From Eutreptiella sp. 'Long Island Sound 2002' (Eukaryota > Euglenozoa > Euglenophyceae > Eutreptiales > Eutreptiaceae), in contig OZ038378.1 of the NCBI GenBank assembly GCA_964036045.1, positions 166,455,963 through 166,519,962 of the forward strand: a stretch of 64,000 nucleotides of DNA, read 5' to 3'. A model generated the notes under the pieces. That model made no database searches and was not told the origin of the DNA. It saw nothing but the letters and a program-made list of their open reading frames with translations. Both the position numbers and the translations under genes were made by a program. Positions 12,074-22,599 of the stretch are shown here, in pieces. Numbering within the stretch: position 1 is the stretch's first letter; every line of letters starts with the position of its first letter.

Positions 12074-12239
12074 AGGCGTTGGCCTACTGCTCGTGAGGGG
12101 CTGTCAACAAGATCAGGGACAGCAATACCCGGGGTGGGGTGCCCACTATCCGTGCGAGGCGTTGGCCTACTGCATCGGAGGGCCTCCCACCGAGATCGGG
12201 GATAGCAATACCTAGAGCAGCATGTGAGCTCTCTCCTTC
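12074..12239. repeat. Two-copy tandem repeat, 83-bp unit
   Basis: AGGCGTTGGCCTACTG starts at 12074 and 12157. The two 83-bp units also share a GATCGGGGATAGCAATACC-like end. They lie just upstream of the LINE C relic in its reading direction. Confidence 0.65.
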
Positions 12240-12545
12240 GTATGGGGTACCTTGGAACCCTGTATCCACAGAGCTGAAGCACTTACCAGTCTGACTCTCC
12301 AGCGGCGCAAACGCAGTCGTGTCTTTGGTTGGCCTCCACGCCCCATCCGCCGCGAATGGTATGAACGAAACCTACTTGCTCCAACTCGCGCTGGGAGCTG
12401 GAGGGTCTGCTAAGAACTGGGCCTTCCCCACTGCTCACGCATTTGATGCGGACAGTGCGACCGTTGCCTGCGAGACCCAATTTTCCCCCAGCACTGTGAC
12501 CATGCCCGCCGCCCCTGGTCAGTCGGAGGTGTTCAGGTCGCCCTC
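12240..12545. other. No confident gene; start of an open plus-strand frame
   Basis: A plus-strand frame is open from 12319 to 12900. Its first 75 codons show no recognisable motif. It is described further with the 105-bp repeats it enters. Confidence 0.3.
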
Positions 12546-12860
12546 AGGCCCGGATGCCAACACGAGCCTGCAGCAACATGTGCCCACAGTCTACAGCATG
12601 CTGGCCCACAGCCTTCCCTTCAGGCACATGTCGGAGAAGCGCGTGTTGCCGTCGTGTGCGGACGCCGACACTGCCCTGCATCTGTGCATGCCCCACAGCC
12701 CCAAGACCGACTCTTCCCGTCCCTCTAGGCACATACCGCAGATGAACGTGTTGCCCTCGGGTGAGGACGTCGACGCTGGCTTGCAGCAGCACGTGCCTCA
12801 CAGCCTCAAGATTGACTCCCCCCGTCTTTCTAGGCAGATGTCGGAGATGTTCATGCCCAG
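12546..12860. repeat. Three 105-bp tandem repeats (35 codons each), open in two frames
   Basis: The blocks containing GGCACATGTCGGAGA (12623), GGCACATACCGCAGA (12728) and GGCAGATGTCGGAGA (12833) are exactly 105 bp apart. The unit is a multiple of three and open on both strands. The plus-strand frame (12319-12900) gives three units with SLQQHVPHS and MNVLPS-type blocks. The minus-strand frame gives His-rich units ending in RTRRQHALLRHVP. Which strand is coding, if either, cannot be told. Divergence between units is clear, so the array is not recent. Confidence 0.65.
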
Positions 12861-13089
12861 AGACCAGCTTGACCAGGCGACTTTCGAAGTGTTGTCGTAA
12901 AAGGGCACCGAGAGCACTCCCCACCGCCGACGTCGGCCGCCATCCACAACCGCTACGGGCCACTGCCCCCCACGGGGGGCCATCCTTGTGGGCATCGGCC
13001 CATATATGGGCAGTCGGCGACGGGGGAGGCCCATTGCTCGGCGGGTCTCCCAGCTGCATGGTAGGTGGCGAAGGTGGCGGGGCCGCGGC

Positions 13090-13975
13090 TGGACCGGTGT
13101 TGCCCGATCTGCGGTCGCTGCGGTACTCACCAATCAGGTATGCAGGGGCGGAGGCATTCACAGAGTCGATGGTGGCCAGAGAGCTGTAGTCATCAAGAAA
13201 CTCACTAGGCAGGTAGTCAGGGGTGCAGGCATCAGGGGATGTGCACGACAACTTGTTGTGCTAAGGTCTGTACTAGGCAGTCATGTTGTCCGAGACGTTG
13301 CCAGAGGCGGCAAACATGGCCGCAGGGGAAGGAACGACCTGGCCCATCAGCACAAGAGACGGATCGTTGGTGCTGAATGTGTCAGCAGCAACGTGGGCAG
13401 CCTAGTTCTCAACTGGACCCTCACCGGTCACGATGGTCTAGGCGAAGTAGCCCAACATGGAGAACATGGCCAAACGGTCGTTCTTGATCTCCTTGACCTT
13501 CAACTCGGCGAAAGTGTCAGGATCATAAGCCAAACCCAGAGGGTCGAAGGCTTCACCAGGCAGCAAATCAAGATCCTCACTAGCGGGGCCAGCCTAGTTG
13601 GCACGGTAGGACTCAACAGCACCCATCACTAGCACCTGGCAGGCCAAGATGATAAGGATGGACTTGGCATGGATTAGGAAAGGGTTACCAAAGTAGTTAA
13701 GACCACCATCATTGGGGGTCTGAGCAACAACCTGGAACCCGATAGGTTTGTCCAATTGGTCACCCGAGTACTTGGCCAGGATCTCAGGGGTCAAGCAGCC
13801 CAAGGTTCCCAACATAGCCCAATGGGCGTGGATCAGCTCAGCCTCACGATACCGCTCAAGGGTGGCTGCGTCAGCACCCAAAGCAGCATTGTCCCAACCT
13901 TAGTCATCAGGGTACTCACCAATAAGGTAGGTAGGAGTGGAGCGCCCAGAGAATGGGCCCAACCACTTGTTAAAA
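13090..13975 (-). pseudogene. Chlorophyll a/b light-harvesting protein relic, possibly from a polyprotein gene
   Basis: The minus strand encodes an LHC protein from just before helix B (GPFSGRSTPTYLIGEY near 13960) through helix B (REAELIHAHWAMLGTLG, with the Glu/Arg ion-pair type motif), the middle helix (LACQVLVMGAVESY) and helix A/C ([19 protein letters not shown]). LHC proteins bind chlorophyll in thylakoid membranes. TAA stands where Tyr is usual (PDD-stop-GWDN, near 13903). TAG codons occur near 13597, 13440 (Gln expected) and 13403. After the third helix comes a Ser/Ala-rich linker with two more stops near 13270, then TPDYLPSEFLDDY and APAYLIGEY. Both resemble the start of another LHC unit, which breaks off near 13090. 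No transit peptide is visible, and the 5' part is missing. Confidence 0.75.
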
Positions 13976-14349
13976 AAATGAATTCGCGTTCGAGTTCGCA
14001 ACCTCGTGCGCAATCGTATTCGCATCCGTATCTGCATTCACATTCGCGCGAACTTCGAGCGAATATCCTTTGATTTGTGCATGAGCATGCTGTTCTTGTC
14101 GTATGTCTTTTGTTCAGACCTCACCTTCGCTTTGTTTGTAAAAATGTCCACTCAATAGTCGCATCCCCTTTCCCAGATTGTGTCACTCTCACTCCCCGAC
14201 CCGTCCGCTGGCACCCTGGGCCACTACCAGGGCATCCCCCTTCGCCCCGGCACATTGGAGGAGGCCACGTACACGGGGGGCCTGGCAGTGGAGGACGTGG
14301 TGGGGTGGGCAAAGGGGTTGGCCACTCCCCCCCAGTTGATTCATCTTGA

Positions 14350-15930
14350 CATGCGAACATTCGCCATTTGCTGGCACCAATTGTCTCAGCCCATTTTACA
14401 TGGCACAAAGAAGATGTCTATGATTGCTTATCCCTACTTGTTCCATGTTATGCAACACACCGCTTTGAGACTCGACAACGGGTTCAAAGCGAATGCCTGT
14501 GACCAGTTTTGAGCAATTGGCTCTTCATTGGCATACATTGTAACACCACCAGATGCATGCAAGCCATGTTGTGGCACGGCATGGCTTGGGAGGGTGGCAT
14601 CCCATGGCCAATTGCACCAGCAAGTTCTGGACTCCGCTCTGCTTTACTGCCTCCATTGTTCCCTGCCAATCCAAGGTGTCAACCAAGGGAGCCACTGACG
14701 GTACAGGGGGGGGGAGGGGTCTTGTGGCACTTTAATTTCGCGCAGGAAATTTCGCGTTTCAAATTGACCGCGAAATCTCTCGCGTGAAATTCAGGGTTCT
14801 CCGCGAATTTCTGGTACACTACCAGTACACACACTACACACTGTGGACTCTGGCGGGGGGTGATACACACACAGTGACAGTGACAGGTGTCTTGCATGTG
14901 CCATCTCTTTCAGCTTCAACCCCCTATGAATTGTGTATACTCACATTTCATTCAGCCCTTGCCTCGTGGAACAGTTTTTGGTCCGTAAAAGTGCACCCCA
15001 CAGTGAAGTGCAACATCTAGTGAATCATCTGAAGGAGGTTCCCCTCAAGAAAAAGTCCATTGCGAATCGTGGGGCATACAAGAATGCATTATCTTTATAT
15101 ATGCATGTGAACAGAAAAGAGGCGGGCCACTGCAAACAATTAATGCCCAAAAAGGCAATAGAGCAAGGCCCAGGAGCTCCTTTGCAGGGAGTTACGGTTG
15201 CCCTTGCCGGGGGTGTAAGTTGAATCCCACTGTCAAAGTTTGAACACATGTCAGTACCTGAGACCAACTTGACCCTCATCACTGGCAGAGTGTGGACCAG
15301 GAATTGTTCGCACTTTCACTTGTCTACTGTCCGACGCCCCCCCCCCCCCCTCTCCCCCCGCACACACCTCTAGCATTCGCCATTTGCTAGCACCAATTGT
15401 CTCAGCCCATTTTACATGGCACAACGAACACATCTATGATTGCTTATCCCTTGTTCCATGTCATGCAACTTTGAGACTGGAAAGCGGCTTCAAAGTGAAT
15501 GCCTGCGACCAGTTTTGAGCAATTGGCTCTTCATTGGCATGCATCGGTAACACCACCAGATGCATGCAAGCCATGTTGTGGCACGGCATGGCTTGGGAGG
15601 GTGGCATCCCATGGCCAATGTCAACATGCCGCTGCTGTGGCTGTACAATAGTTGTTTGTCAATGGCCAATTGCACCAGCAAGTTCTGGACTCCGCCCTGC
15701 TTTACTGCCTCCATTGTCCTATGACAATCTGAGAAGCCACTGCCGGTGAGCTGTAGCGCTTTCCGCTTGGATGCATCTCCTGCCCAACATCAATCGGACC
15801 AGTCGCAATCGCAATCGTTGGCACTTTGTCCTATGACAATCTGAGAAGCCGACCCCCCCCCCCCCCCCCCACACACACCTCCAGCATTCGCCATTTGTTG
15901 GCACCAATTATCTCCGCCCACAATCCAGTA
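14350..15930. repeat. Two long dispersed direct repeats about 1 kb apart, plus a third fragment
   Basis: A block of about 310 bases at 14360-14670 (starting ATTCGCCATTTGCTGGCACC) recurs at 15373-15720 with small indels. A short third piece lies at 15883-15915. The second copy has a 50-base insertion near 15620-15670. No coding sense; probably fragments of a non-autonomous repeat family. Confidence 0.65.
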
Positions 15931-17338
15931 CTGACTGCTCCCCCCCTCCCCTTTGTCCCGTGAGGGTGCTGCCCGCGGATTGCACAGAGTGCACCAGGGC
16001 ATGTGTGTTCGGCTGCATCCGTGAGCACGGATGCGCATGTGTGCAAGTCACCACGTGATGATGATGATAAGTTGTCACAACTTGTCCATGGGCTGCTTCC
16101 CCATTTTTTATCCACAAATTGATTGGTTTGAAATGGGGTTTAGCTGTATCAAAGGCGTTTGAAACTATTTACAATAATGGATAGCGGCTCCTGGAGCTGG
16201 GTTTGAGAAATGCCTGGGTGGATGTGGGTTGAACATAGTAGACCTGTTTTTGTGTTTTGAATGGGTGAGGCCTCCCAGTTGGTGGACTAATGGTGAGCAG
16301 GCTACGCCAGCTCATCTTTGTCTGAGCCAAAAAAAAAATGCTGGACTAATGGTGTGTCAAAAGCCGGGTTGTCAACCTGACCCGGGGGCACAGAGTTTCT
16401 GTGCCCTAACTGGTGAGCGAAAATTGTGTGAAGGCACCTTACCCCCATCTTGTAATCTCCCCCCTGTACATGTGTAGACAGGCAAGCAGTGTGTTCTGGT
16501 TGCTGAGTGGGGACCTCTTTTCAGACGCAGAGTGGTCCAGCCATGTTGTTACTGCTCATTTCTTCTGCAGTGCATTGTGCCACCCAGCTGCCCCTGCTGT
16601 GCTGCAGTGTTTGACAGCCATAGTGATCAACTCCTGGGAGCTTTGCAACGCAGCGTGATCCAGCCAGGTTCAGAGTGCTGAAATTTTTTCAAGCAGGCCT
16701 GGGGCCACAGATTTCAGCATGTTTTGCTCAGGTCAAAGTGCCGTGATTCATTCCGTCAGTCAGCCTATTGCAGTTGCATGGGATTCATGTCTATTTGAAA
16801 CCATCATTGTTGCGCACATGAAGTATATGGTGCTGAAACTTTTTGAAGCAGGCCTGGGGTCATCAGTTTCAACCATCATTTTTTCTGAAGTTGCAGTTGC
16901 GCGTTTTCTTCGTGTTTGCTATTGTGTGCTTGTATGTGTGAAGAAGGAAAGGCATGGGAAACAAATGTTGAGCACCACAACAAAAATGGTGTAGAAGCAT
17001 AAAAAAAATTGCAAAAGGTGGCCCGCATGAGCTCCACAGCCACCTCAAAGATGCAAGAGGTACCAAGCATTGGCCCCCACCACGTTTACACCGATGGCGC
17101 AAGCTAGAAAATGCGTACACCAATTATTTTTTTTTGGAGTTCTGATGAGAATTCCCGTCAATGGCCCCCTGTGCGCGTGTCAATGGACCCCCCCCCCTTC
17201 GAAAAAAGAAGCATGGCCCCCTTTGCAAATGCCCCCCCCCCCTCTGGACAGAAGAAACACGGCCCGGGCCATTGACATGGGGGGGGGGGTATGATGGGCC
17301 GTCCAAAGAGAGGCAACGGCATTACACACCACAAGTGC
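15931..17338. other. Non-coding, repeat-rich stretch
   Basis: No gene is recognised. A module near 16555-16650 (GTGCATTGTGCCACCCA, then GTGATCAACTCCTG) recurs near 18775-18850. Long C, G and A runs occur at 17190-17300. Confidence 0.4.
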
Positions 17339-19761
17339 GCTAGAAAGGGTCCAAGCTTTTTTTTTAGATGCGAAATCTTAATTTTTAGCACTTATCTTAT
17401 TTTTTAGCATAAAAAAAAAGATTTCGCGCTAAAAAAAAGATTCCGCGCTAAAAAAAAAGATTCCACGCTAAAAAAAAAGATTCCGTGCTAAAAAAAAAGA
17501 TTGCGCGCTAAAAAAAAGATTTTTACATGATCATCATGTATGTCTCAAAAAGTTGCACGGGGGGGGGTTACAAGGAGTGCTACTGCATCAAGCCAACCCC
17601 TGCCCATGTTCACAACTTCATACAGTAGGGGAACGTGGGTTTCGGGACTGACCCAATATGCACCCAGTGGCCCTCTTTCCTTGTTGCCTGCTGCATGCGG
17701 TGAGGAGGTACCCTATGCAGGGATGTCATGAATGTGGAAGGTTTTGGGTGCATTACGCAGAACTTGTGTTTCACAACAGGGGTGTCCCTTTGGAGCTGGG
17801 GGGCCTATGGGAATGCCATGCACGCAGTGCGCACGCAGTGCAAAGTTTTGGATGTCGGCAAATACTCGAACCCTAGTTTTGGCCCCTTTTCACAAGTTTT
17901 TGGTTCCGTACCACGGTTTTTTTGGCTTCCCAAGCATTTGGGATGTGGCATATTTGAATTGTCAACCATTTCCCCCTAGAAGAGGCCCATCGACAAAGTG
18001 TACACAGTCGACACGACCCGGATCTCGACGTCGTCATTGTCGACACTGCAGCGAGCCTCGTATCCGTAGAGGCGGTTCGATTCGCCCTGCAGAGTACTCC
18101 TCCGGACAGATAGTACGTGCACCAAAACCTTGGTCGACTTCAAGGTGATTCTCGAACCGAGATGCTCAAGATCATCGATCGGTATGGCCACGTCCACAAC
18201 TGCAAAGAAGTCCAAGTGGTCATCGTCGCTCGAAGGCTCTCGATCGCCGATACTCGATGGTGGTGAGTCGACTCCAGGACCGGACAGTTCTTCTTCGAGG
18301 ATGCTGTTGGTTATAACTACAACCAGAAGTATCGATGGACACCTGGCCAACCCTATGGTATTGACACCTTTCAGTCTTCCCCCTAGTAAACAGGTGACAG
18401 GTATTCTTGGGTGAGTATCCTAGCCTCTGCGTGCACAATATGCACGCAGTGCGCACGCAGTGCAAACACTTAGCCTATGCAGAGAGTTCATCGGAGAGGA
18501 TCACAGGTATTGTCTGAATGTTGTAAAGTAGGGTACTCAGCCACCCTGGCCAGAGCCCATGTGCACAATTTCATCTGCTCAGAGAACAGGGGTTTCCCTT
18601 CGCCATAGTCATCAACTCCTGGGACATTTGCCTCCCAACACATCCATTCCTGTATTGTATGCTCATTTTCTGGAGCTTTGGCAGTCTGCCCAGTCAGTCC
18701 CCAGTTCCAGATTCCTTGCTCAGATTTTGTTCACAGGGAGGTTTTTTCGCAGTTTTTTTTTGCGCATTTCTTTAGCAGTGCATTGTGCCACCCACGTACG
18801 TGCCTGTGCTGCAGTGTCTGCCAGCCATAGTGATCAACTCCTGAGAACCCTGCATTCAACACTTCCGTTCCTGCATGATATGCTCATTTTTTGCAGCCTT
18901 TGTTGTCTGCCCAGTCAGTCCCAGCGTTCAGATTCCTTGCTCAAACTTTGTTTAGAGGCATTATTCGGGGCACAAAGCCGAGTGGCATTGCCTCGTAGAG
19001 GTTGTTTTCAACCACTACTCAGTGGGTGCACAATTTTGCCCATAATTTCATGCTCAAGTTTTGCTCGTTTCAAATATCTTCAGGTGCACACAGGGAGCGA
19101 TGCTGCTTCTGTATTTGTTTGGCATTTCCAAAAATCCACGGCATTTTAGCCCTTCTCCACAAGGAAGGCGTCTTGTGCATCCGTTGCACAATAGCATGTG
19201 CCGACGCCATCAAGTGGGTTACATCATCTTCACGTAATGTAGTGTGTACTGCAAAAGCACATTCTGCAAGTGCTCAGCCATCTGCTCCGGTCTTGTTGGC
19301 ATTCTTTACCTTTCTTTGCTTTGTGCCTTGTTTTGCAGGGTTCGCCTAAGGAATGTGGATGATTCGTTCAGTGGGGTGCCCCTAGGAACTGCATTTCTGC
19401 CTCCCCTCCCCACCCCTGGCTTTGTGTTCTCTTCGTTTTACCAAAATCTCACTTTTTACCTGGCCATCTAAAAAAAAAGGATTCTGCTTTTTTGACGTTT
19501 TTAAACATGCGAATGACTTTTTTTTAGATTTTGGGTTTTGTTGCAATCTTTTTCTTTAGTAGGGAATCTTTGTTTTTGGATGCGAAATCTCTTTTTTTAG
19601 ATGCGAAATCTTTTCTTTTAGATGTTTTTGCTCATTTTTCAGCTGTTTTTGCTCATTTTTTAGCTGTTTTGACTTAAATTTTAGCACTTTTCTTAAATTT
19701 TAGCGCATCTAAAAAAAAAGATTTCGCATCTAAAAAAAAAAGATTATCCCGCTAGAAAGGG
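17339..19761. mobile_element. Candidate non-autonomous element with A/T-tract termini and 11-bp flanking direct repeat
   Basis: GCTAGAAAGGG occurs at 17339-17349 and again at 19751-19761. Just inside each copy lie inverted arrays of TTTTTTAGATGCGAAATC (left, 17358-17380) and its complement (right, 19705-19745). The left side also has a run of about six units of GCTAAAAAAAAGATTYCGC (17400-17520). The interior has tandem modules of about 230 bp near 18600-18950 that share GCCCAGTCAGTCCC, and no open frame that looks coding. The flanking repeat could be a target duplication, but 11 bp would be long for a DNA transposon. Confidence 0.35.
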
Positions 19762-20640
19762 CATTGCTTAAAGAGAGGAAGTGCAGTGGAGGAGGATGAT
19801 GCTGATTCCAGATTGGGAGGATCCAAGCCATGCAAGCCCATACATGCGGGTGTGCGTTGATGACTTTGTAGCACCGATGCATGGCGACACATGTATGGCA
19901 CCCGTGACAGCTCATCTTTTGAGTAGGGCAGCTTGATCATCTTGATACCTTGGTTCATGGAAACACTACAGTGGTGCAATGCGTGTTGCCGCATCAAATC
20001 CTTGAGCTTCTAGCCAAATATACCCCCCGGTATCCTCTGGCAATCACAGTCCACATGTATTGCGCCATGTGGTGCATCCTTTGCCGGGGTAGCCCGGTGA
20101 TTGCCCAAGCTTCGCAAACCGGGGAGAGGGTGAGAGCATTAACTGTCCTGACGTCGTAACACAACAATGAATGTAGTGCGTGCGCAGTGCAATTATTTGG
20201 GGGTCATGGCGTACTGGAGACCCATGCTTTGAGATAGTGGGGTCGTTATTGTTGCCCCATGGCATAGGTTTTGATGCTTTTTCCACGTCGGGGATATGGT
20301 ATTTTTGGATTTTCACCCAATCTCACCTATTTGCACCCTTTTTCACGCTTTTTTGCTCATCTCCACCACATCTACCTTTTTCTAGGGCGGAGCATTAGGC
20401 GCGTGGAGGGCATAATTTTTGGCTTTTTTTTATCCGTACCCCTATGGGATCATTCAGAAGGTCGTAGGCGGCTCAAGTTGCAGGGTCAAAAACAACAGAA
20501 AAGGTAGGAAAACGACAGGTTTCGGAAAGCATCAAATAATAATTATTTTGATGGATATGTCTGGACCGTCGCGAACCAGTACCATGAAATAAATATTGTC
20601 GTAGAAATGACACGTCCCATGGGTCATATACGGAAAAGTA
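19762..20640. other. No gene recognised
   Basis: AT-balanced sequence with no convincing reading frame. A GTGCGTGCGCAGTGCAA-like motif near 20180 resembles motifs near 17825 and 18440. Confidence 0.3.
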
Positions 20641-20657
20641 TTGTTTTGTGTCCATTC

Positions 20658-20964
20658 TTTGCGCGAGGCCTCGCGCAAAAGAGTTTATTTGTGTCAGATT
20701 AATGTACTACATCGCAATGCATTAGGCACGTTGTCGGAAAAGAGAAACCTATTGTATTTATACACGTAACTTTGTACCATTATCAGGATGGACTGATAGA
20801 AATGGATCTATTAAAAAATAAATTTCGATATCGCTACACCCGTGAATCTTAAAATGTATAAATGTTCCGGAACAAACTGTAGTTTCATGCGCGAGGCCTC
20901 GCGCATGGAATGGCGCATGAGAAACATTGAGTTTTTGGTGATGTTTGCGCGAGGCCTCGCGCAA
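20658..20964. repeat. Three copies of an 18-bp perfect palindrome
   Basis: TGCGCGAGGCCTCGCGCA occurs at 20660-20677, 20888-20905 and 20946-20963. Bases beyond the core also pair at each copy (TT/AA, CA/TG and T/A), so each site is a longer perfect palindrome of 20-22 bp. They lie 390-700 bases upstream of the reading frame at 21352. They may be binding sites for a dimeric protein or hairpin-forming repeats. Confidence 0.8.
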
Positions 20965-21351
20965 TGGAGGTCATCAGCGTGCATAGAAACAAAAAATGGA
21001 CAGATCCACCAACTACACAGCATGTACATTCCCTTTGATGCGGCACTACTGCATGGGCGCCCATGCAGGTCCTGCCGGCATCTCTAGTTTTCATATTGTG
21101 GTCAGCGGTGACTTCACTGCCCAACAGCGATAGAAGCGCGCCGATACTGGGTGCCGCAATTAGGCCTAACCAGTTAAATGTGGGACCACCAGACAGTTAC
21201 ATTAACTCGAAAATGGTGCATGTGACCAGCGAATCATTGAACATTTGGTCGCGCAAAAACTGTTTGACAGGTTGATGTTTCAAGCGGGAAATTTTTTCGA
21301 ACAGCGATTTTTAGGAAGATACATTTGCGCAATTTTTTTTTCACACTAACA

Positions 21352-22590
21352 ATGCCCCTGCGAAAAGTGTCGGACCTTGAGAAGACAGTGGCCGCAGCAT
21401 CTGGAGTATTCCGCAATGTCTGCTCAGAGGAACCGCCGTATCACACGGCAGAAGAATTGTGGGAAGGGCTAAAACAAGGGGATGAGGGCACGCTATTGCT
21501 GTTTGTGTTTTTCCTGCGTCTGCGCAAAAATGAACGGATGCGTTGCAGCGTTGAAAAGGCAATCGCGGCAGAGGGCAAGACATGGGTTGCTGTTTTGATA
21601 GAAGAGGCCTGGCCCCTTTATTTACTGATGCGCCACCGCGCAGTTCCGTACCAGGGAAACCCAAAATCTGTTATTGCGATAGAGGAGAGTAGGGCGCAGC
21701 GGCGCATTTTAGCAGGGTCTCGTCTGGCGCGATATAGCGCACCTTCAGTGAAAGAGAGGGCCGCAGTCAGGTTACAGACTACATGGAGCAAAATACACCA
21801 GCAGTGGGTTGTGTTGTGGATGGACAACTGGTACAACAAAAAATTTACCACAAACCCTGACAAGAACGACAAGAGCCTTAACGCAACAGCGTTGGCTGTC
21901 TTGCTACTAGGGGATGCACCACGCTACTGGCATGGTCATCCTAGCCTGGAAGAGCTTGAACGACGTGTTCCTGTTGTTGCGCGCATGCTGGGGAACACCG
22001 AGGGAACCTTTGCACGTATCCTACATGATCTAGGATTTGCAAGCACGCGGCCTGTTGTGCGAAACATCATGGCACCGCTTGACATTGTTCGCCCAGTGCC
22101 TGCCAAGGGACCGCATTAGCGGCCCCTCCGTCTAAGCAAAGAAAAGGTAAGCAGCAATGTATGGGTTCTTAACCTATTGCAATTCACTAGGGACTTGGCG
22201 CAACACACCCGGCCGGTTGCGCCCGTTTTATTGTAACAATTATGTGACGAGAACATCCATTACCGCATTTTCAAGATGATGTATGGTGAAAAAACAACGG
22301 GCTGGAATGTCCGGCTATTTTTGCGGTCACACCCTATATTATATGGTTTCTGGCAGGCGTACAAATTTTGCGTTACACAAACGTTTCGCTCATTTTGGCG
22401 AATTGTGACTTTTTTCCGTAAAGGTTTGTTGCGCAGCGGTGACACTGTCCCCTGTTTTCCCAAGCAGATCAAGATGGAGATAACTGTTGGTGCACTGCTG
22501 TTGGGTATGGGCCCCCACATATGGCGCCTCAGCAGGAAATGTCACTCCCTTGAGACAGATTTGGCACCCTCCTCAACAACAGCAACGTAA
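21352..22590 (+). pseudogene. Unidentified 413-codon frame interrupted only by one TAG and one TAA
   Basis: The first ATG is at 21352. The frame is open to TAG at 22117, continues in the same frame to TAA near 22231, and then to TAA-TGA at 22588. The protein is Trp/Tyr-rich. The first part holds VVLWMDNWYNKKF and LNATALAVLLLGD. The part after the second stop holds NIHYRIFKMMYGEKTTGW and ILYGFWQAYKFCVTQTFR. Both parts read as one conserved-looking protein, and Gln suits both internal stops. There is no frame change. About a dozen Gln codons in the same frame are CAA/CAG. The family is not recognised; a transposon-related or multicopy algal protein is likely. Alternatives are a pseudogene, readthrough, or UAR read as Gln. 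Confidence 0.5.
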
Positions 22591-22599
22591 TGAGCTGAT

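Noticed and set aside
12546-12860. CRISPR-like array
   Set aside because: The 105-bp units are contiguous with no unique spacers, and the DNA is eukaryotic.
17400-17530. CRISPR or terminator array from the A8-GATT units
   Set aside because: Units are about 20 bp with no spacers and vary in the middle bases. This is a simple tandem repeat.
22130-22240. Intron between the two halves of the 21352 frame (a GGTAAG donor near 22145)
   Set aside because: The frame is continuous and coding-like through the stretch, with only TAG and TAA. No good acceptor keeps the phase and removes both stops.
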